In this document: positions 1 through 11,691 of the stretch, piece after piece
How positions within the stretch are numbered: position 1 is the stretch's first letter
Layout: each line of letters begins with the position of its first letter
Origin: Blumeriella jaapii
Lineage: Eukaryota; Ascomycota; Leotiomycetes; Helotiales; Drepanopezizaceae
Assembly (NCBI GenBank): GCA_009599575.1
Contig: VWND01000014.1
Coordinates: 806,001-870,000, forward strand
Length of the DNA: 64,000 nucleotides
Direction: 5' to 3'
Notes under the pieces: model-generated
The model's database searches: none
What the model was told of the DNA's origin: nothing
What the model saw: only the letters and a program-made list of their open reading frames with translations
Program-made: the position numbers and the translations under genes

Positions 1-3000
1 TAAAGGTACGGTACATACAGCCCCCCAGCCCCTATAGAAAAACAAATGCAATCCCGAGAGTGCGAAGTTTAACCTTTTGCCGTGTGGGGATTGTCTACCA
101 ACGTACAGTACAGTATGTACTACACACAAATAAAACCAAGAATCGATATAACAATCAAAGAGAGCATGAGGCTATTGCTCCACAAAACAAAGGTATATCC
201 ATCGAAGGGAAGGAAGGTGCTGTGTGTTACAAGATACAACACATGAGGTATCTTATCCAAAATACCTACAGTACGGTCTGCTGAGTATATTTCGGTGTGA
301 GGTATAAGGAAGGTAGGTACTTGTACATTTGCCTACCTACAAACGTCTACAGCACATGCTTTTACCTAAAGGTACTGTACTGTACGTCGGTAGCCTCACA
401 CTGCACTGTGTATGTCATCCGGGAAGATGCAGAGCCCAGCAGCAGCAGCACTGAGACAGGCTGACTACAGACCCAGCGGTGTGGTAAATTAACGTACAGG
501 TTGGAGTTGAAGCGAGGATAGGAGAAGAGCTGGCCGCTGATACGGCAAAAGCAAGCGAGCCCCGAGAAGAACCAAACCTGCTCTGATGCTGACACCTAGC
601 GCTACATATGTAGGTATTTGGCTCCTCCTCCAGGTTTGCACGGAAACAACGCAAGTGCTGATGGGGATCAGGGTAGGAGAGGAGCCGTTGCTCGTTGGCG
701 GTGTGGGCAATTGCGGGTTGCGACGGGCAAGGGGGCTCGCGCCGTCTTCGATGCTCGCCTGCTTGCTTTTGGGCGCTGTTGGATGTTGCGTCTCGTACGA
801 TGTACAGTCCCAGACCCCATACCGGCCTCCAGATCCAATCCTGTCCTTCCCCCCCACGCACGAGCTGAGGCGAAGAGCAGTGGATTGAGGTGATCGGGAG
901 AAGACGTCTAAGAGCCAAGGCCCACGGCGGGAATTTTTACTTCTGAAGTAGCAGGTGGGCTGTCGATCACCGAGGGTGCCTCCGAGGACGACGCGGCGGC
1001 GTTTGGCAAGATCGTCTGCCCATCGTGATCCCGTCGGACAGCGCATCAAGAGTAAGACGCAGGCAGAGCCGTGGGAGCAAGCAGGAATTCCCGGGACGGG
1101 ACCGGCCCAGTGCGCTCATCTGACTATCTTCGTTGCGCGGAGGGGACGAGAACTGAGGTAAGGTGAGGCAGGGTAGGGCTAAGGGAAGGGAAGGGACGGG
1201 ATTTCGAGAATCCTCCCAAGAACTTATCTGGTGACCGGCCTCTCCCCAACATTGTGCGAGGCGCGGGATCTGGGAAGTCCAACCGACTGAGGAATAAGAA
1301 TAGACCGAGAATGATCACGGGATCATGATCTTGCCCCCCTGCCCCCCGCGCCCCCTTTTTCCAGTCGCCAAGTTAGGTGCCGTTTATTTTGTTCTGCTCG
1401 CTTGCTGGCCCCAACTTCTAGCGAGCCGAGCCGAGCGACCTCCTCGACCCGAGCACACAACACAACACATTATCTACCTTCTGATTCTAAATCGGGGATA
1501 TGCGACACCTACCCTCTGACACGATTTGCGTGTAACCAGCATCCACATCTGCAGGCTCAGCAGGGAGATGAATGTCTGTCTGGTCTGTCTCCGCGCCGAC
1601 CCGCTCCTCCCATTCGTCCCGAGCGCAACCGCGTGCGCGTCGTGGTGCGGTTGCACGACAGGCAGAATGCGATGTTCTCTTGCCGTGCCAGCCAGGGGAT
1701 TCGCAGATGCTGGTGTTACCGTTACAGTACCGCCGAGTGGACTCGACTTACTCGCTCGAGGGAGGCGCGCACAGGTCAGGTCAGGTCAGCGGTGCTCCGG
1801 ACTGCATGTGCTTGCTGATGTTCGTGTGCGTGCTGTATGTATGTACGTAGCGTGAGATGCCAGGTTGGAGAGTTTCGGAGCTTTTGGTGCTCTTCGGAAA
1901 CCGGGAGGAGAGGAAGAAAAAGAGGGAGGTGCTGTACAGGAGAGAGGCAGCGCATGTCGAGGCTTGTTTGCGCCCACGGCTCGATGAAGTGACTCAGAGC
2001 AAGATCGGATTGTGATGTGTCGCATTCAGTGCAGATCGAGCTAACTAACGCAACGACGACGAAGCCTCGGCAACGTAGGTATGATTTGGCGGTCGTACTG
2101 TCGTGCAGACAGAGCACTTGGTTGCTTTCCACGATGTCCAATTGTTTGGCGTGCACTCGTATACCGGTCCCGTACACCTGTGACCAAGCGCCGATGGGAT
2201 TGGGATGAGGATGAGGATGAGGATGGGTGCGGATGGCGCTTTGCGAATCCTCCACCGGCGGCCCTCCCTGTCATCGTCGCATGTACTGTAACGACCCCAG
2301 CTCTCACCCGCTTGGTGGACTCGCGTTTGTTTGACTTTTGCTCTCCCACGCGACCGACATGGGGGCCGTAGGCGTGGGTATGGGTGGCTCTCCATGTTCC
2401 GGATGGCAAGGGTGATGCTAGAAGTCCGCAACACAGGGGAGGGAGGGGAGCTGGCGTTCAGCAGCTCTTGACTTTGACTTTCGCCCACTCGCAAGGACCT
2501 TCTGCGTCAAGTAGAGACGTAAAGTGAGGCGGGTGAAAGTCTAAACCACATCGATATTCGGTCGGAGCCAAGGGCGTGGCTGATGATTTCATCTTATTCG
2601 TGCGGCTCCAGGTACGGTACGGTACAGGACCGGACAGGACAGGACCGCACCATGTATGTGTGTACATCGTTCTTGGAAAAGAAGTATGTACCATGTACTT
2701 ACTGTACGCGCTGTACGGTGCTGTGTGTCCTGTACGATGTGTGTGCGAGGTATGCGTGTGGACTCGGGAACACCACGTCTGGGCCGAGCGGAGCGTGGTT
2801 ACACAGCACCCTCACGCGGAGATTGACTTCCCAGCTCGTCGTCGATGGCTGTCGATTCCGGATAGTCGGTACGGCGGAAGTGAGGGGGAGGAGGGCTGTA
2901 TGTACGCGTACGGTAGGGCACTGTAGCTCCATCGAAGTGCGATGTAGGTCGGGCTTGTCGAACCAACGCAGAAGTACTTGAGACGGAGCATCTGGGTGAG

Positions 3001-4000
3001 TCGCACGGTAGGTGTAGGAAGTAAGTATGTATGCATATCAAGAATGGTTGGTTTGTGTGTGTAGAGTCGTCGAAGTCTATCAAGCACAGTACTGTACAGA
3101 AGAACAAGGTGACGAGCGGTCAGTGTAGAGGAGTCCATAAATTTTATATGAATATACAGTAAATGGAGACTGTACCGTGCTGTACGGACTATACATACGG
3201 TACGCACGGTACACATGTGTGTATATATGGATGTACATAGAATTATACACATGTGTATGATGCACACATGCATATCATACTATACAGTACGGTACAGTAC
3301 CGTACGGTATATACGGTATACCTGTGTGTATGTATAATTGGACACTGGACATATATTTACACCAATATACACTCTGCACATATGCATATACACGATATAC
3401 CCTCGCGTATTTAGAGTTGGCCCCGCGTGCCGGGATAACTTAACTCAGTGCGTCCGTAGCAGATGACGCCGGGCCGGCCTGGCCTGGAGGCGAGAGTCTT
3501 GTGTCGAGAGTCGAACAGCGTGCAGGACGGAGAAAGTGGGACGGACAGGCGGTGAAGCCCCTTCCCTGGTCACCCACAATTTGCCCAAATTGCCCACAAC
3601 CCCATAACCCGAGCGTGGCCAGTTTCCTCCTCGACCTCTCCGACATACTGTACGTACAGTACATACTTACATACTACAACCACCACCACCACCACCACCA
3701 CCACCTCCACCACTCCAACGTCAAAGGCGTTGGAGACATCTTCTCTCGCTCTCCATTCCCCTCTCCCCTCTTCCCTCTCGAATCCGCACTCGAGTGCTCC
3801 TCCCTCTGCGATTCTCGAAACCACCCCTCCCCCCCCAGCTCGCCTGCGCGCAACACGACCGAGAGATCCGACAACAATGGCCACCACCACGACTTGTCTG
3901 AACATCCAGCGCCCAGTGCAGATCTAGCATCCTCTGCCGTCATTACACGCGACATCTCGTTGGCGGGAACACACTCCGGAAGTCCTTTACGGCCCTTCCA
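1..4000. other. Non-coding region, simple repeats
   Basis: No recognisable gene was found on either strand; the open frames here are short, overlap on all frames and resemble no family. The stretch holds many GTAC-centred palindromes (for example around 105-118, 370-385, 2610-2640, 3085-3100 and 3283-3320), an A/T-rich patch near 3120-3420, and a CAC-repeat run at about 3678-3705 that lies within 300 bp of the next start codon. The last few hundred bases (C/T-rich, about 3730-3990) are a plausible promoter and 5' leader for the gene starting at 4001. Confidence 0.6.
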
Positions 4001-7000
4001 ATGTCTCTGTTAGGAAGACTGCTTTCCGGCGCGAGCCCCTCGATCGCAACCGCTCGAACGACGCCCGACTCGCATCTAGAAGACCAATTCACTTACAACC
4101 TGCTCTTCCCAGACCCCGAGGCTCTATGCCACCATGATCAGGTCTTCCCCCTGTCCTCGGCGACAATCCTCCCGCCCGCGGCGTCCCGGGATTCAGATGT
4201 CAATGGCGAGATCGATTTGGACGTGCGGGATGTACGAGTGATTATCATGCAGGAGATGACTCCTGCCTCGGGCTCCGCCAATCTTCTCTACGACAGCTGC
4301 GCACCTCCTCCGCCTTGTCCCCCTTCTCCGCCATGGGACAGGCCGTCCAATGGACCAGCGTATCCCTCACGAGAGGCTCGTGGTTCCATCAGCGCCCCGC
4401 GGAAGATGAGCGTAGGACACGCGCAGCCAGGGCCGGCCTTCGTGCCAGAGCCGGCGCCGGCGCCTCCGCGCATCCTGGGCGCGTTCGGAGGCAGAGCTCA
4501 GATGAACAAGACTCTCACATGCAACGAGACCGAAGGACAACGCTCGGCCAGAGAATACCGGGAGGAAGTCACCTGGTTCGCGAATTACATGTTTGGAAAC
4601 TCGGACGTCATGGCTTACAAAGGAATGGGGACCAAGGTGCATTATCTTCCATTTGAACCTAGACAGCCTTTCACCTCGTGCTCGTACATGCCTGACGGCT
4701 CTTTGGGCCGTACCAGCATGAGAAGTAGCAAGCTGGCGCAATCCTTCACGTCGGATGCGGTGCATGGGCCGACATCGGCTGCCTTCACGAGCTCGAACAT
4801 CGCCAGAGCAGGAGATAAGAGAAAGGTCTTGATCACACGCATCTTTCCCGTCTCTCTCCCCAACGACGAATCAGAGGATGTCGGCCAAAACGTCACCCCA
4901 ACCCCGAATGGGGCACGAGAAAATGAGGCTGCGGGGTACCCTTTTCCTAAAGTTACCGCTGGTCACACAGACGGGGCCGAGAGGAAGAGATCTCAGCCAA
5001 AGCAGAAGAGGACCCCCTTGTATGCCGTGGGCCTGATCATCAACCTGCCCCAAGCCGCCTTGCCCTCGGTGCCGGTTTCGAGATCGAGTTTCCGAGCTCC
5101 AGGCTCCTACACGGAGCAGGATTCGCTTTCCTCGTCTTTTAATTCCGGACGTCGATCGGGCTGGACCATGCTGAACCCGGGTTTCGGGGTCGAGTCCATG
5201 GACTCTTCATTCTCGAGCGAACTGGAAGGCGAGCGAATGGATATCGTGACGCCACACTGGGACATCATCATGCGAACTTTGTCCCATTTGCAGGCCGTGG
5301 CCACAGCTTCTTTGCTTCCCTTGCTCAAGCAGGTGGATGTATGCTCACCTGATCCTCGCAGAGATATCCACATCCGGGCCTCCTCGGCGAGCGTCTCAAT
5401 CTCGGGTAAACGGGTCGCCGAAGACGTGAAGCCTTTCAAGATGCCCAAACCAAATGCCAAGATGGTTTCACTCGGCGCAAACTGCCTCTCGCACAACCAG
5501 AAGATCCACGCAGAGGTCGATGCCGCTCGCCAACGGGTCATCAATGGTCTCAAGGCATATCAAGTTGTCACCGGACAGGGAAGATGGGGTATCTGGAGGG
5601 AGGAAGCCCGGCTGGTGGGAAAGTGGGCCGGAAGCAAGGACGAGGGTTTCTTCTTTTTCAACCTTCTCACTGGATTTCTGGGCAACCACACCGAATGGCT
5701 CCAGGCCCTGGGGCCTTCGTGGTATCGCCGAAAACATTCGCAACAACAGAGAGCCAACAAAGATGATGATATCTCTCTCCCTGCCCGAACGATCATAGTT
5801 TCCGACAATAAGCTCATGGCTCGACGATTGATCTTCCTACTTGCAGCTTTCCTGCCCGTGAATCAGCCCGCAACTGCTGCTGCTGCTCGCCAACATCGTG
5901 CAAGCACCTCTACCCCGTCTGGAGGGTACTCACAGTCGCCACCCAGTAATGTCCCTATGTTGAGAGAAGAATCGCTGCGCCGAAAGATCAACAAGCGGGG
6001 GAGTGCGACCAAAGGTCATGCGCGCACTTCGAGTTTTCCCAGCCAACCTGGCCCAGGGCTAGGTATTGAAATTCACAATCACGATCGTCGGCCTTCCGAC
6101 GCGGCTTCCATCAAAAGCGCGAACCTGCCGATCCCTGGCAGCGACATTCAGCTCAGTAAAAACCGCGCGGCGATGACTTCGATGGCGACGCCGGTTACCA
6201 CAATGCCGCACTTCTCCACTAGACGCCCGATTAGAGGTACTGGGCCAGGGCCTCGTCCGGGAAGCAGTGGGAGTCTCGCAACCGACGATTTACTGCGATC
6301 CCTGAAACGAAGCGAAAGCACAGGGCAAAGTAGCAATGCTAGTACCGAAGGACAGAATTTCCGATGGGGTAGTATGATTAGTGGCTTTTGGAACCGACGC
6401 GGCTCGAGTGCATCTACCAGCATCGATCCTCAGGCCAGCGATGACACGGATCCCAATGATCCCCACTGCAAGGTGGGATCTCCGTTGAAGCAGAGTAAGC
6501 TATCAGAGATGGCCGAGGAGGCTAGCCGCATGTCGCAGAAAACCCATGTCAAGCTGCAGCAAGAACGAGCATTGAAGAATTCCGAGTCCGGTAGTGCCTC
6601 AACAGCGAAGCCAGAGGAGAACAGCGAGCAAGGTGATGACATCCGTACGCAGATTATCACCCTCCCAGAGCGAGTTCCGGATCCCTCTGGCGCTTTTCAA
6701 TCACCAGTCAAGACTTCCATCAACGAGTACGATGGTGTCATTGATGTGGATGTTCCTCTGCCAGATTTCCTCTCATTTGAAAGTGCTGTCAGCTCGCCTT
6801 CTAGCAGCGGGTATTTCTCGACTCCTGGGGTCGGGAATGCACTGGAAGACTTCGAAACTCACGCTCGTGCTAGCTCCGATGTCGAGACCACAATGAACGT
6901 GGGCGGCTGGCTCCCACGATACCATCCGGACTTTGCCCTTCAAGCAGTACCAGTCGACGCTGGAATTTTGGAAGAAGTCAAGGCGTCACTTCGCGCCGAG

Positions 7001-7654
7001 CCCACGCCTGTCATCACCTCTACAACCCCCCTGGCTGAAGGAAAATGCTCTGATCGGTGGGTGGACATTAGCAGTGCTGTCATTGCCAACACGACCAATT
7101 TCACCATCAAGCACATCCGATACAGACGACTGATTCGACCTCGAGATTCGACACCGGCAACACCAAGCGTGCCCCATTCCTTTGACTCTCGATACGGAAA
7201 CCCATACTCGGCTGCGCAGCTCACGCCATCATCGACCGAAGTCACCGATGAATACATCGACGAGCAATTTATCGAAGAGCCAATCATCTCGATGGACGAA
7301 ACGCTCATCGAAGCGATCGAGCGTATTATTGCTCACACGGGTCAAGGATACAAAAACTGCTCGCCATCCTCGTCCCGTTCGGTCTCCCGCCGAGGTGGCC
7401 ATCGTGAGCCCTCGAACTCCGGGTCTCCCAATCTGGGTGCCCCCGAGCACAAACTCGAGGTACCGCGAAACGAGTGCAAGAAGATGGTGCTCAGCGCGCT
7501 CGAAGAGATCGTGAAAGAGATCCTGAAGGAGGTCGCCGGGAGTCGAAGAGAAAGGGGTGACGCCAAGGAGGAGATGGAGCGCGAAAACTTTCTGAGAGAG
7601 GGTGTCAGGAGCTGGTTGTGCAATGTTGAGACTGGTGAGGGTGCACATTTCTAG
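4001..7654 (+). CDS. Folliculin-interacting protein family (Lst4/FNIP-like)
   Basis: Single uninterrupted frame of 1217 residues starting at the ATG at 4001. I recognise the FNIP/Lst4 N-terminal (longin-type DENN) region: the segment DVRVIIMQEM followed by NLLYDS near residues 75-100 and, near residue 200, MFGNSDVMAYKGMGTKVHYL, which corresponds to the MFGS..MSYKG..KIH signature of human FNIP1. A later conserved block (about residues 470-620, WDIIMRTLSHLQ through FNLLTGFLGNHTEWL and TIIVSDNKLMARRLIFLLAAFL) fits the middle and C-terminal FNIP/DENN parts. Long Ser/Pro-rich, low-complexity linkers separate the blocks, as usual in fungi. In yeast, Lst4 pairs with Lst7 (folliculin) at the vacuole as a GAP complex for Rag GTPases in amino-acid signalling to TORC1; the same role is inferred here. 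No intron is needed, and the length matches fungal members. Confidence 0.85.
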   Translation: MSLLGRLLSGASPSIATARTTPDSHLEDQFTYNLLFPDPEALCHHDQVFPLSSATILPPAASRDSDVNGEIDLDVRDVRVIIMQEMTPASGSANLLYDSCAPPPPCPPSPPWDRPSNGPAYPSREARGSISAPRKMSVGHAQPGPAFVPEPAPAPPRILGAFGGRAQMNKTLTCNETEGQRSAREYREEVTWFANYMFGNSDVMAYKGMGTKVHYLPFEPRQPFTSCSYMPDGSLGRTSMRSSKLAQSFTSDAVHGPTSAAFTSSNIARAGDKRKVLITRIFPVSLPNDESEDVGQNVTPTPNGARENEAAGYPFPKVTAGHTDGAERKRSQPKQKRTPLYAVGLIINLPQAALPSVPVSRSSFRAPGSYTEQDSLSSSFNSGRRSGWTMLNPGFGVESMDSSFSSELEGERMDIVTPHWDIIMRTLSHLQAVATASLLPLLKQVDVCSPDPRRDIHIRASSASVSISGKRVAEDVKPFKMPKPNAKMVSLGANCLSHNQKIHAEVDAARQRVINGLKAYQVVTGQGRWGIWREEARLVGKWAGSKDEGFFFFNLLTGFLGNHTEWLQALGPSWYRRKHSQQQRANKDDDISLPARTIIVSDNKLMARRLIFLLAAFLPVNQPATAAAARQHRASTSTPSGGYSQSPPSNVPMLREESLRRKINKRGSATKGHARTSSFPSQPGPGLGIEIHNHDRRPSDAASIKSANLPIPGSDIQLSKNRAAMTSMATPVTTMPHFSTRRPIRGTGPGPRPGSSGSLATDDLLRSLKRSESTGQSSNASTEGQNFRWGSMISGFWNRRGSSASTSIDPQASDDTDPNDPHCKVGSPLKQSKLSEMAEEASRMSQKTHVKLQQERALKNSESGSASTAKPEENSEQGDDIRTQIITLPERVPDPSGAFQSPVKTSINEYDGVIDVDVPLPDFLSFESAVSSPSSSGYFSTPGVGNALEDFETHARASSDVETTMNVGGWLPRYHPDFALQAVPVDAGILEEVKASLRAEPTPVITSTTPLAEGKCSDRWVDISSAVIANTTNFTIKHIRYRRLIRPRDSTPATPSVPHSFDSRYGNPYSAAQLTPSSTEVTDEYIDEQFIEEPIISMDETLIEAIERIIAHTGQGYKNCSPSSSRSVSRRGGHREPSNSGSPNLGAPEHKLEVPRNECKKMVLSALEEIVKEILKEVAGSRRERGDAKEEMERENFLREGVRSWLCNVETGEGAHF

Positions 7655-8685
7655 GCCCCGCGGCAGGCAGGGGCGGGGAGCGGGAGAGAGAAGGACGGAG
7701 ACGATCTCTTTTGTGTGTACCATATAACGGCCTGACGACGATACCCAGCTTCGGCGATTTGTGCTTTTGCGAGGCGGAGCGATTTAGAGCTCGTGGAGTT
7801 CGACTCGTGCACCGTCTCTACCTACAGACAGGAGAAGGACCGCGGTTCTTTCTGCGCGGCAGAGCAGAGCAGAGCCGGCTTTGCGTTGATCTGCTTTAGA
7901 ATTTAGCGAGGACGTTTGGGCGTATTTAGGTGTGTTTTGCTTGTTTTGCATGCCATTTGGCTGGCAATGGGGTGAGGGGGAGAGGGGAGGGGGGAAATGG
8001 GGATTGGGAAATGGGACACAGCTGGAGCCCAATAGGCTCGCGCGCTCTCGCTGTTAATGAATTAATGGCCTAGAGCACCAGAATCAGAAATGCAGATCAA
8101 TATAGTGCTTGTTGACGTTGTTTCCACCCTTTTTGAAATCGCGGCGCGCGTGGTCAAGTTGACAAGAAATGCCCGTCACAATCAACGTTGGAACAAAGTC
8201 AACAACCAGAAATGCTGTGCAAAGCACGTCTCGGCTATCTATGAGTAAACCATACCTATCCATCATGAACGTTTTCCGGAACCAGACATGATACACTCTG
8301 ACGCTGACATGTGCCAACCCCGGCTCCATCGAAAGGTTAGACGTGGGCAGCTTCTCACCTTCACGCCGTCCTTGCTATTCGACATCCTCAGCATCACCTC
8401 CCTCCCCACACCACATACAGTACCGCTCCATTTCGCCTGCGGTCCGAACTCCCACGCAGCGTTTGCAGGCGGCAAGACTTCATCCTTCACCTGGTTATCG
8501 ATCGTGTTGCTTGGCCATGCGCCCCGATCTGCCGTGATTGGAGAGCATCCCTCTACTTCAGCCGTACCATACCTGAGGTACTGTACAGATGTACACCTAC
8601 AACGTCCAGAGCATCAGCTTAGTTCGCGCATAGCATCCGCCCTCCTCCTCCTCCTCCTCCTCCTCCGCACGCCTCGCGGCCAACG
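7655..8685. other. Intergenic, tandem genes 4001 and 8686
   Basis: 1.0 kb between two genes on the same strand. No coding sequence is seen. A G-rich stretch (about 7970-8010) and a CTC trinucleotide run at about 8641-8666, ending 20 bp before the next ATG, are the only notable elements. The CTC run is the kind of pyrimidine tract common in fungal core promoters and leaders. A TACTGTACA palindrome lies at about 8579-8587. Confidence 0.5.
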
Positions 8686-11600
8686 ATGGCCGCAGCGTCT
8701 CTCGACCTCCCCAAGCTCGACGCTGCTGGCTGGAACTGGACCTTCAACGCGACGGCCTACGTGCCCTCCGCCAGGGACCTCGCGCTCGCCGGCCCGCGCA
8801 TGTTCATGCGGCTCGGCGCCCTCTTCGCGATCCCCGACTTCGTTGACCCCCTCCTCGGCGGCGTACGGCTGGGAGCTGGGCAGAGGGTCATCCCCGCGGC
8901 GACGGGCCACCTGGCCACCGTGGACCCCGTCACGACGGCGGCGACCGGCGCTGGGCAGATCGGGCGAGCTGCCGTGGGCGACACGATACAGGCGGGAGCG
9001 CAGATCTCCACCAACGCGGGGGACACGGCCGAGGCCTTTGGCACACGCTTCACGATGGAGAGCGTGAGGAGCCTGGGGAACGTGTTCAGCTACGCGACAA
9101 GCCGGTGGGCGCTGGGCTGCATCGCCGTCGCGGTGCTCCTCAACCGCACGTCGGTCTACGCGTCCACGCGGCACCACCTGGTGCTCGGGTGGAAAGTCCG
9201 TCTCCTGGTCCGCCTGCTGCCCGTCCTCCTGCTGGGCATGCAGTGCAGGGAGCTTCTGCAGTCGATACAATGCCAGACGTCGCCGGACTTCGCGATGCTG
9301 AGGTGGGGTAACGCGAGCCGGACGAGCGAGCTGATGTTTACGCAGAACGGGGGCTTTCTGCACGACATGAGCCGGACGCTGTTGCTGGGGGCCGGGGACG
9401 CGGACAGCTGTGTGGCCGTGGGCATGATCGAGCCCGAGTACGACGGGGACGACGGCCGCGAGAGGACGAGGCCTGAATTGAAGGGGAGTTTGGGCTTGCT
9501 GTGGCCGATGTTCCAGACATTTGCCTTTTCGCAGTTCGTCGAGACGCTGTCCTGTGCTGTTGCTGGACGCCCGGTGGCCGGCGAGACGGGCATGACGCTC
9601 TTCGAGCACAGTCTGGCCTTTGCAGAGGCCGATGCTGGCATAGGCAATCAGCTGGGCTGGGGCCCGTTTGGGATCGTCTCGAAGGAGGGAGGCCGAAGCT
9701 CGAATTCCACGGTCACGGTCGACGGGACTACGATTGCCATTACGAGGAGCATGATTATGAAGAGAGTCAACACGGCGCCGGAGGTGCTGCTGATTGGCTT
9801 CTTGTCATCTATGAACCACCTCACGAGCCATCTGCTGGCGATTTTCAACTCCCAGGGTCGATTTCGACTGATCAACACTGGAATCTGGGGATTGGCGTTC
9901 ATGGCCGCTATCGCGTCGAGCATCTGGTCTTTCTCCATGGACGACTTCCCGAACCAGAGCCTGTTGAGGTTCCCGACGGTGTCGGTGGTCGGCTTCATTC
10001 CTCATGTCCTGGTGCTGACGGGCATCATCGGCTGCTCACTCATCTATGCTGTTGCTCTTCTGCTGTCGGCGTTGGCTCTGCCCGCTGTCGAGGATGCCCA
10101 GTTCGCGGATGAGGATACGCCACCAGCGTCGTCTACGTTCTGGCGAAGAGCTGTTGCTGCACATCGAAACATGCAAGCAAACGTGCCTTTGGCCAACATT
10201 CGAATCACCCTCTACATGGACTTTTACACCGCGCTCTTGAGGACTGGCTTTGCGATCATGACGATGGCCAGCGAAGCCGCGTACTTGCACGAGAGTCGTG
10301 GGGTCAACATCAAGCTCCATACCTGGCTCGAGGAGGACCGACTCCGAGAGATTGAAGCCATCGGCGCCCAGTGGCTGAGCCCGACCTTCCGCCTCAACGA
10401 CCCCGACTCGAGTCTTGCTGATGGCAGCATGGAAAACGTTGGCCTCGTCCCCGCCCAGAACGCGCCGATGGACCTACTACAACACTCGACGAGTGGATAC
10501 GCGCGGGAGATGATTACCAGGGATGCTTCTACCTTGCGGCCAGGACGGGAGCGAGGCGCGCATGGCGCAAACGGAGTCGGTGTCACGGAGAGGGGTGGGA
10601 GGTGGATCATGGCTATGGAATTCTTTCTCGGCATCAATCGATTGCTGCTTAGCTGCTGGGCCACTCTGGTGCTCAAGCTGATGGCTCGAGCCGGCATCCA
10701 GAGCCGACCTCGATGGCTGCTGTGGCTGGTCACCATGCCCAAGACCAACGTGGCAACCCCATCACGAGTTGAGCGACGGAGTCCCGAGACGCCTAACTTC
10801 TGGCTCGTGGGTGCCGATGGCGAGTTGTCACTCCCCAAGGACGAGCACGTCGACGTCGAAGTCGAATTTCGAAACAACATGCGCCAAATCGACCCGTTGG
10901 ACGGCTCGGGCGAAGAAGCCCTCGATTCCAAGCTCTACAGCTGGTTCGTCAATGGCGGCTGGTGGGGCGTTGACGACAGCAGTGGCAGTTTCCAGCCGGC
11001 TCCAACAGAGCTGGATGAGGACACCACTAGCATGGTCTCCTTCTCTACGAACGCCTCTCACGACGAGCGGGCGTGGGAGTCTGACGACGGCGACGACGAC
11101 GGCGCCCACGATGACGGCCGCCGCACGCCCACGCAGCAACACCCCTCGTTCTCACGGGAATCTACGCCACTCCTCGACACGCCCCTCGACCCATCGGACC
11201 TCGCCCGCCTGTTGCACCCGCAGACGCCGGAGCAGCGCGCCGAAGCGCAAGCCCTCTCTGCCCACCTGAAGAGCGAGGGCATCGTAACGCGATCTCGCTT
11301 CCGCAACATGATGCAACGGGAACGGGCGAAAGTGCTGATCTCGACGCCGCAGCACCGTCCCGCCAATTTCACCGCGTCCTCGCCCTCGGGCAAACTCACG
11401 CCCGAGGAAGAGACCCTCATCCTGGAACACCTCATCGTCTCTCGGCGCGCCGACGGATCTTCTTCTTCTTCTTCGACCCCCGCGCGCGGTGGCGGTGGTG
11501 CCGGGGGCCTGGGCGACGGCGGCCCGCAGTGCGTCGTGTGCAAGAGCGCGCCGCGGAGCATCATCGTCTGGCCGTGCCGGTGTCTGAGTCTGTGCGATGA

Positions 11601-11691
11601 CTGCCGCGTCACGCTGGCGATGAACAACTTTGATCGGTGCGTCTGCTGCCGGCATGACATTGGCAGCTTCTCGAGGGTTTTCGTGCCTTGA
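8686..11691 (+). CDS. Asi3-type multi-spanning membrane RING ubiquitin ligase
   Basis: Single exon, 1001 residues, ATG at 8686 directly after a CTC-rich leader. The C-terminus (about residues 948-993) is a RING-like finger: CVVC, then CRCLSLCDDC, then CVCCRHDI, a C-rich variant in which the usual His is replaced by Cys, as in yeast Asi1/Asi3. Hydrophobic segments are visible near residues 140-160 (WALGCIAVAVLL), 173-187, 400-420 (IWGLAFMAAIASSIWSF), 428-465 (VVGFIPHVLVLTGIIGCSLI and following) and about 650-665, so the protein is multi-spanning with a cytosolic or nucleoplasmic RING tail. A long acidic, Asp-rich linker precedes the RING. Yeast Asi proteins act at the inner nuclear membrane in degradation of misplaced membrane proteins and of latent Stp1/2; fungal homologues are commonly annotated as Asi3. 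Location at the inner nuclear membrane is inference. Confidence 0.8.
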   Translation: MAAASLDLPKLDAAGWNWTFNATAYVPSARDLALAGPRMFMRLGALFAIPDFVDPLLGGVRLGAGQRVIPAATGHLATVDPVTTAATGAGQIGRAAVGDTIQAGAQISTNAGDTAEAFGTRFTMESVRSLGNVFSYATSRWALGCIAVAVLLNRTSVYASTRHHLVLGWKVRLLVRLLPVLLLGMQCRELLQSIQCQTSPDFAMLRWGNASRTSELMFTQNGGFLHDMSRTLLLGAGDADSCVAVGMIEPEYDGDDGRERTRPELKGSLGLLWPMFQTFAFSQFVETLSCAVAGRPVAGETGMTLFEHSLAFAEADAGIGNQLGWGPFGIVSKEGGRSSNSTVTVDGTTIAITRSMIMKRVNTAPEVLLIGFLSSMNHLTSHLLAIFNSQGRFRLINTGIWGLAFMAAIASSIWSFSMDDFPNQSLLRFPTVSVVGFIPHVLVLTGIIGCSLIYAVALLLSALALPAVEDAQFADEDTPPASSTFWRRAVAAHRNMQANVPLANIRITLYMDFYTALLRTGFAIMTMASEAAYLHESRGVNIKLHTWLEEDRLREIEAIGAQWLSPTFRLNDPDSSLADGSMENVGLVPAQNAPMDLLQHSTSGYAREMITRDASTLRPGRERGAHGANGVGVTERGGRWIMAMEFFLGINRLLLSCWATLVLKLMARAGIQSRPRWLLWLVTMPKTNVATPSRVERRSPETPNFWLVGADGELSLPKDEHVDVEVEFRNNMRQIDPLDGSGEEALDSKLYSWFVNGGWWGVDDSSGSFQPAPTELDEDTTSMVSFSTNASHDERAWESDDGDDDGAHDDGRRTPTQQHPSFSRESTPLLDTPLDPSDLARLLHPQTPEQRAEAQALSAHLKSEGIVTRSRFRNMMQRERAKVLISTPQHRPANFTASSPSGKLTPEEETLILEHLIVSRRADGSSSSSSTPARGGGGAGGLGDGGPQCVVCKSAPRSIIVWPCRCLSLCDDCRVTLAMNNFDRCVCCRHDIGSFSRVFVP

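Noticed and set aside
3501..4013. 170-codon frame overlapping the start of the Lst4-like gene
   Set aside because: Different frame, His/Pro-rich from the CAC repeat and C/T-rich leader, and no family resemblance.
8614..9609. 331-codon minus-strand frame opposite the Asi3-like gene
   Set aside because: Shadow of a GC-rich coding region; the plus-strand frame has the RING and transmembrane segments.
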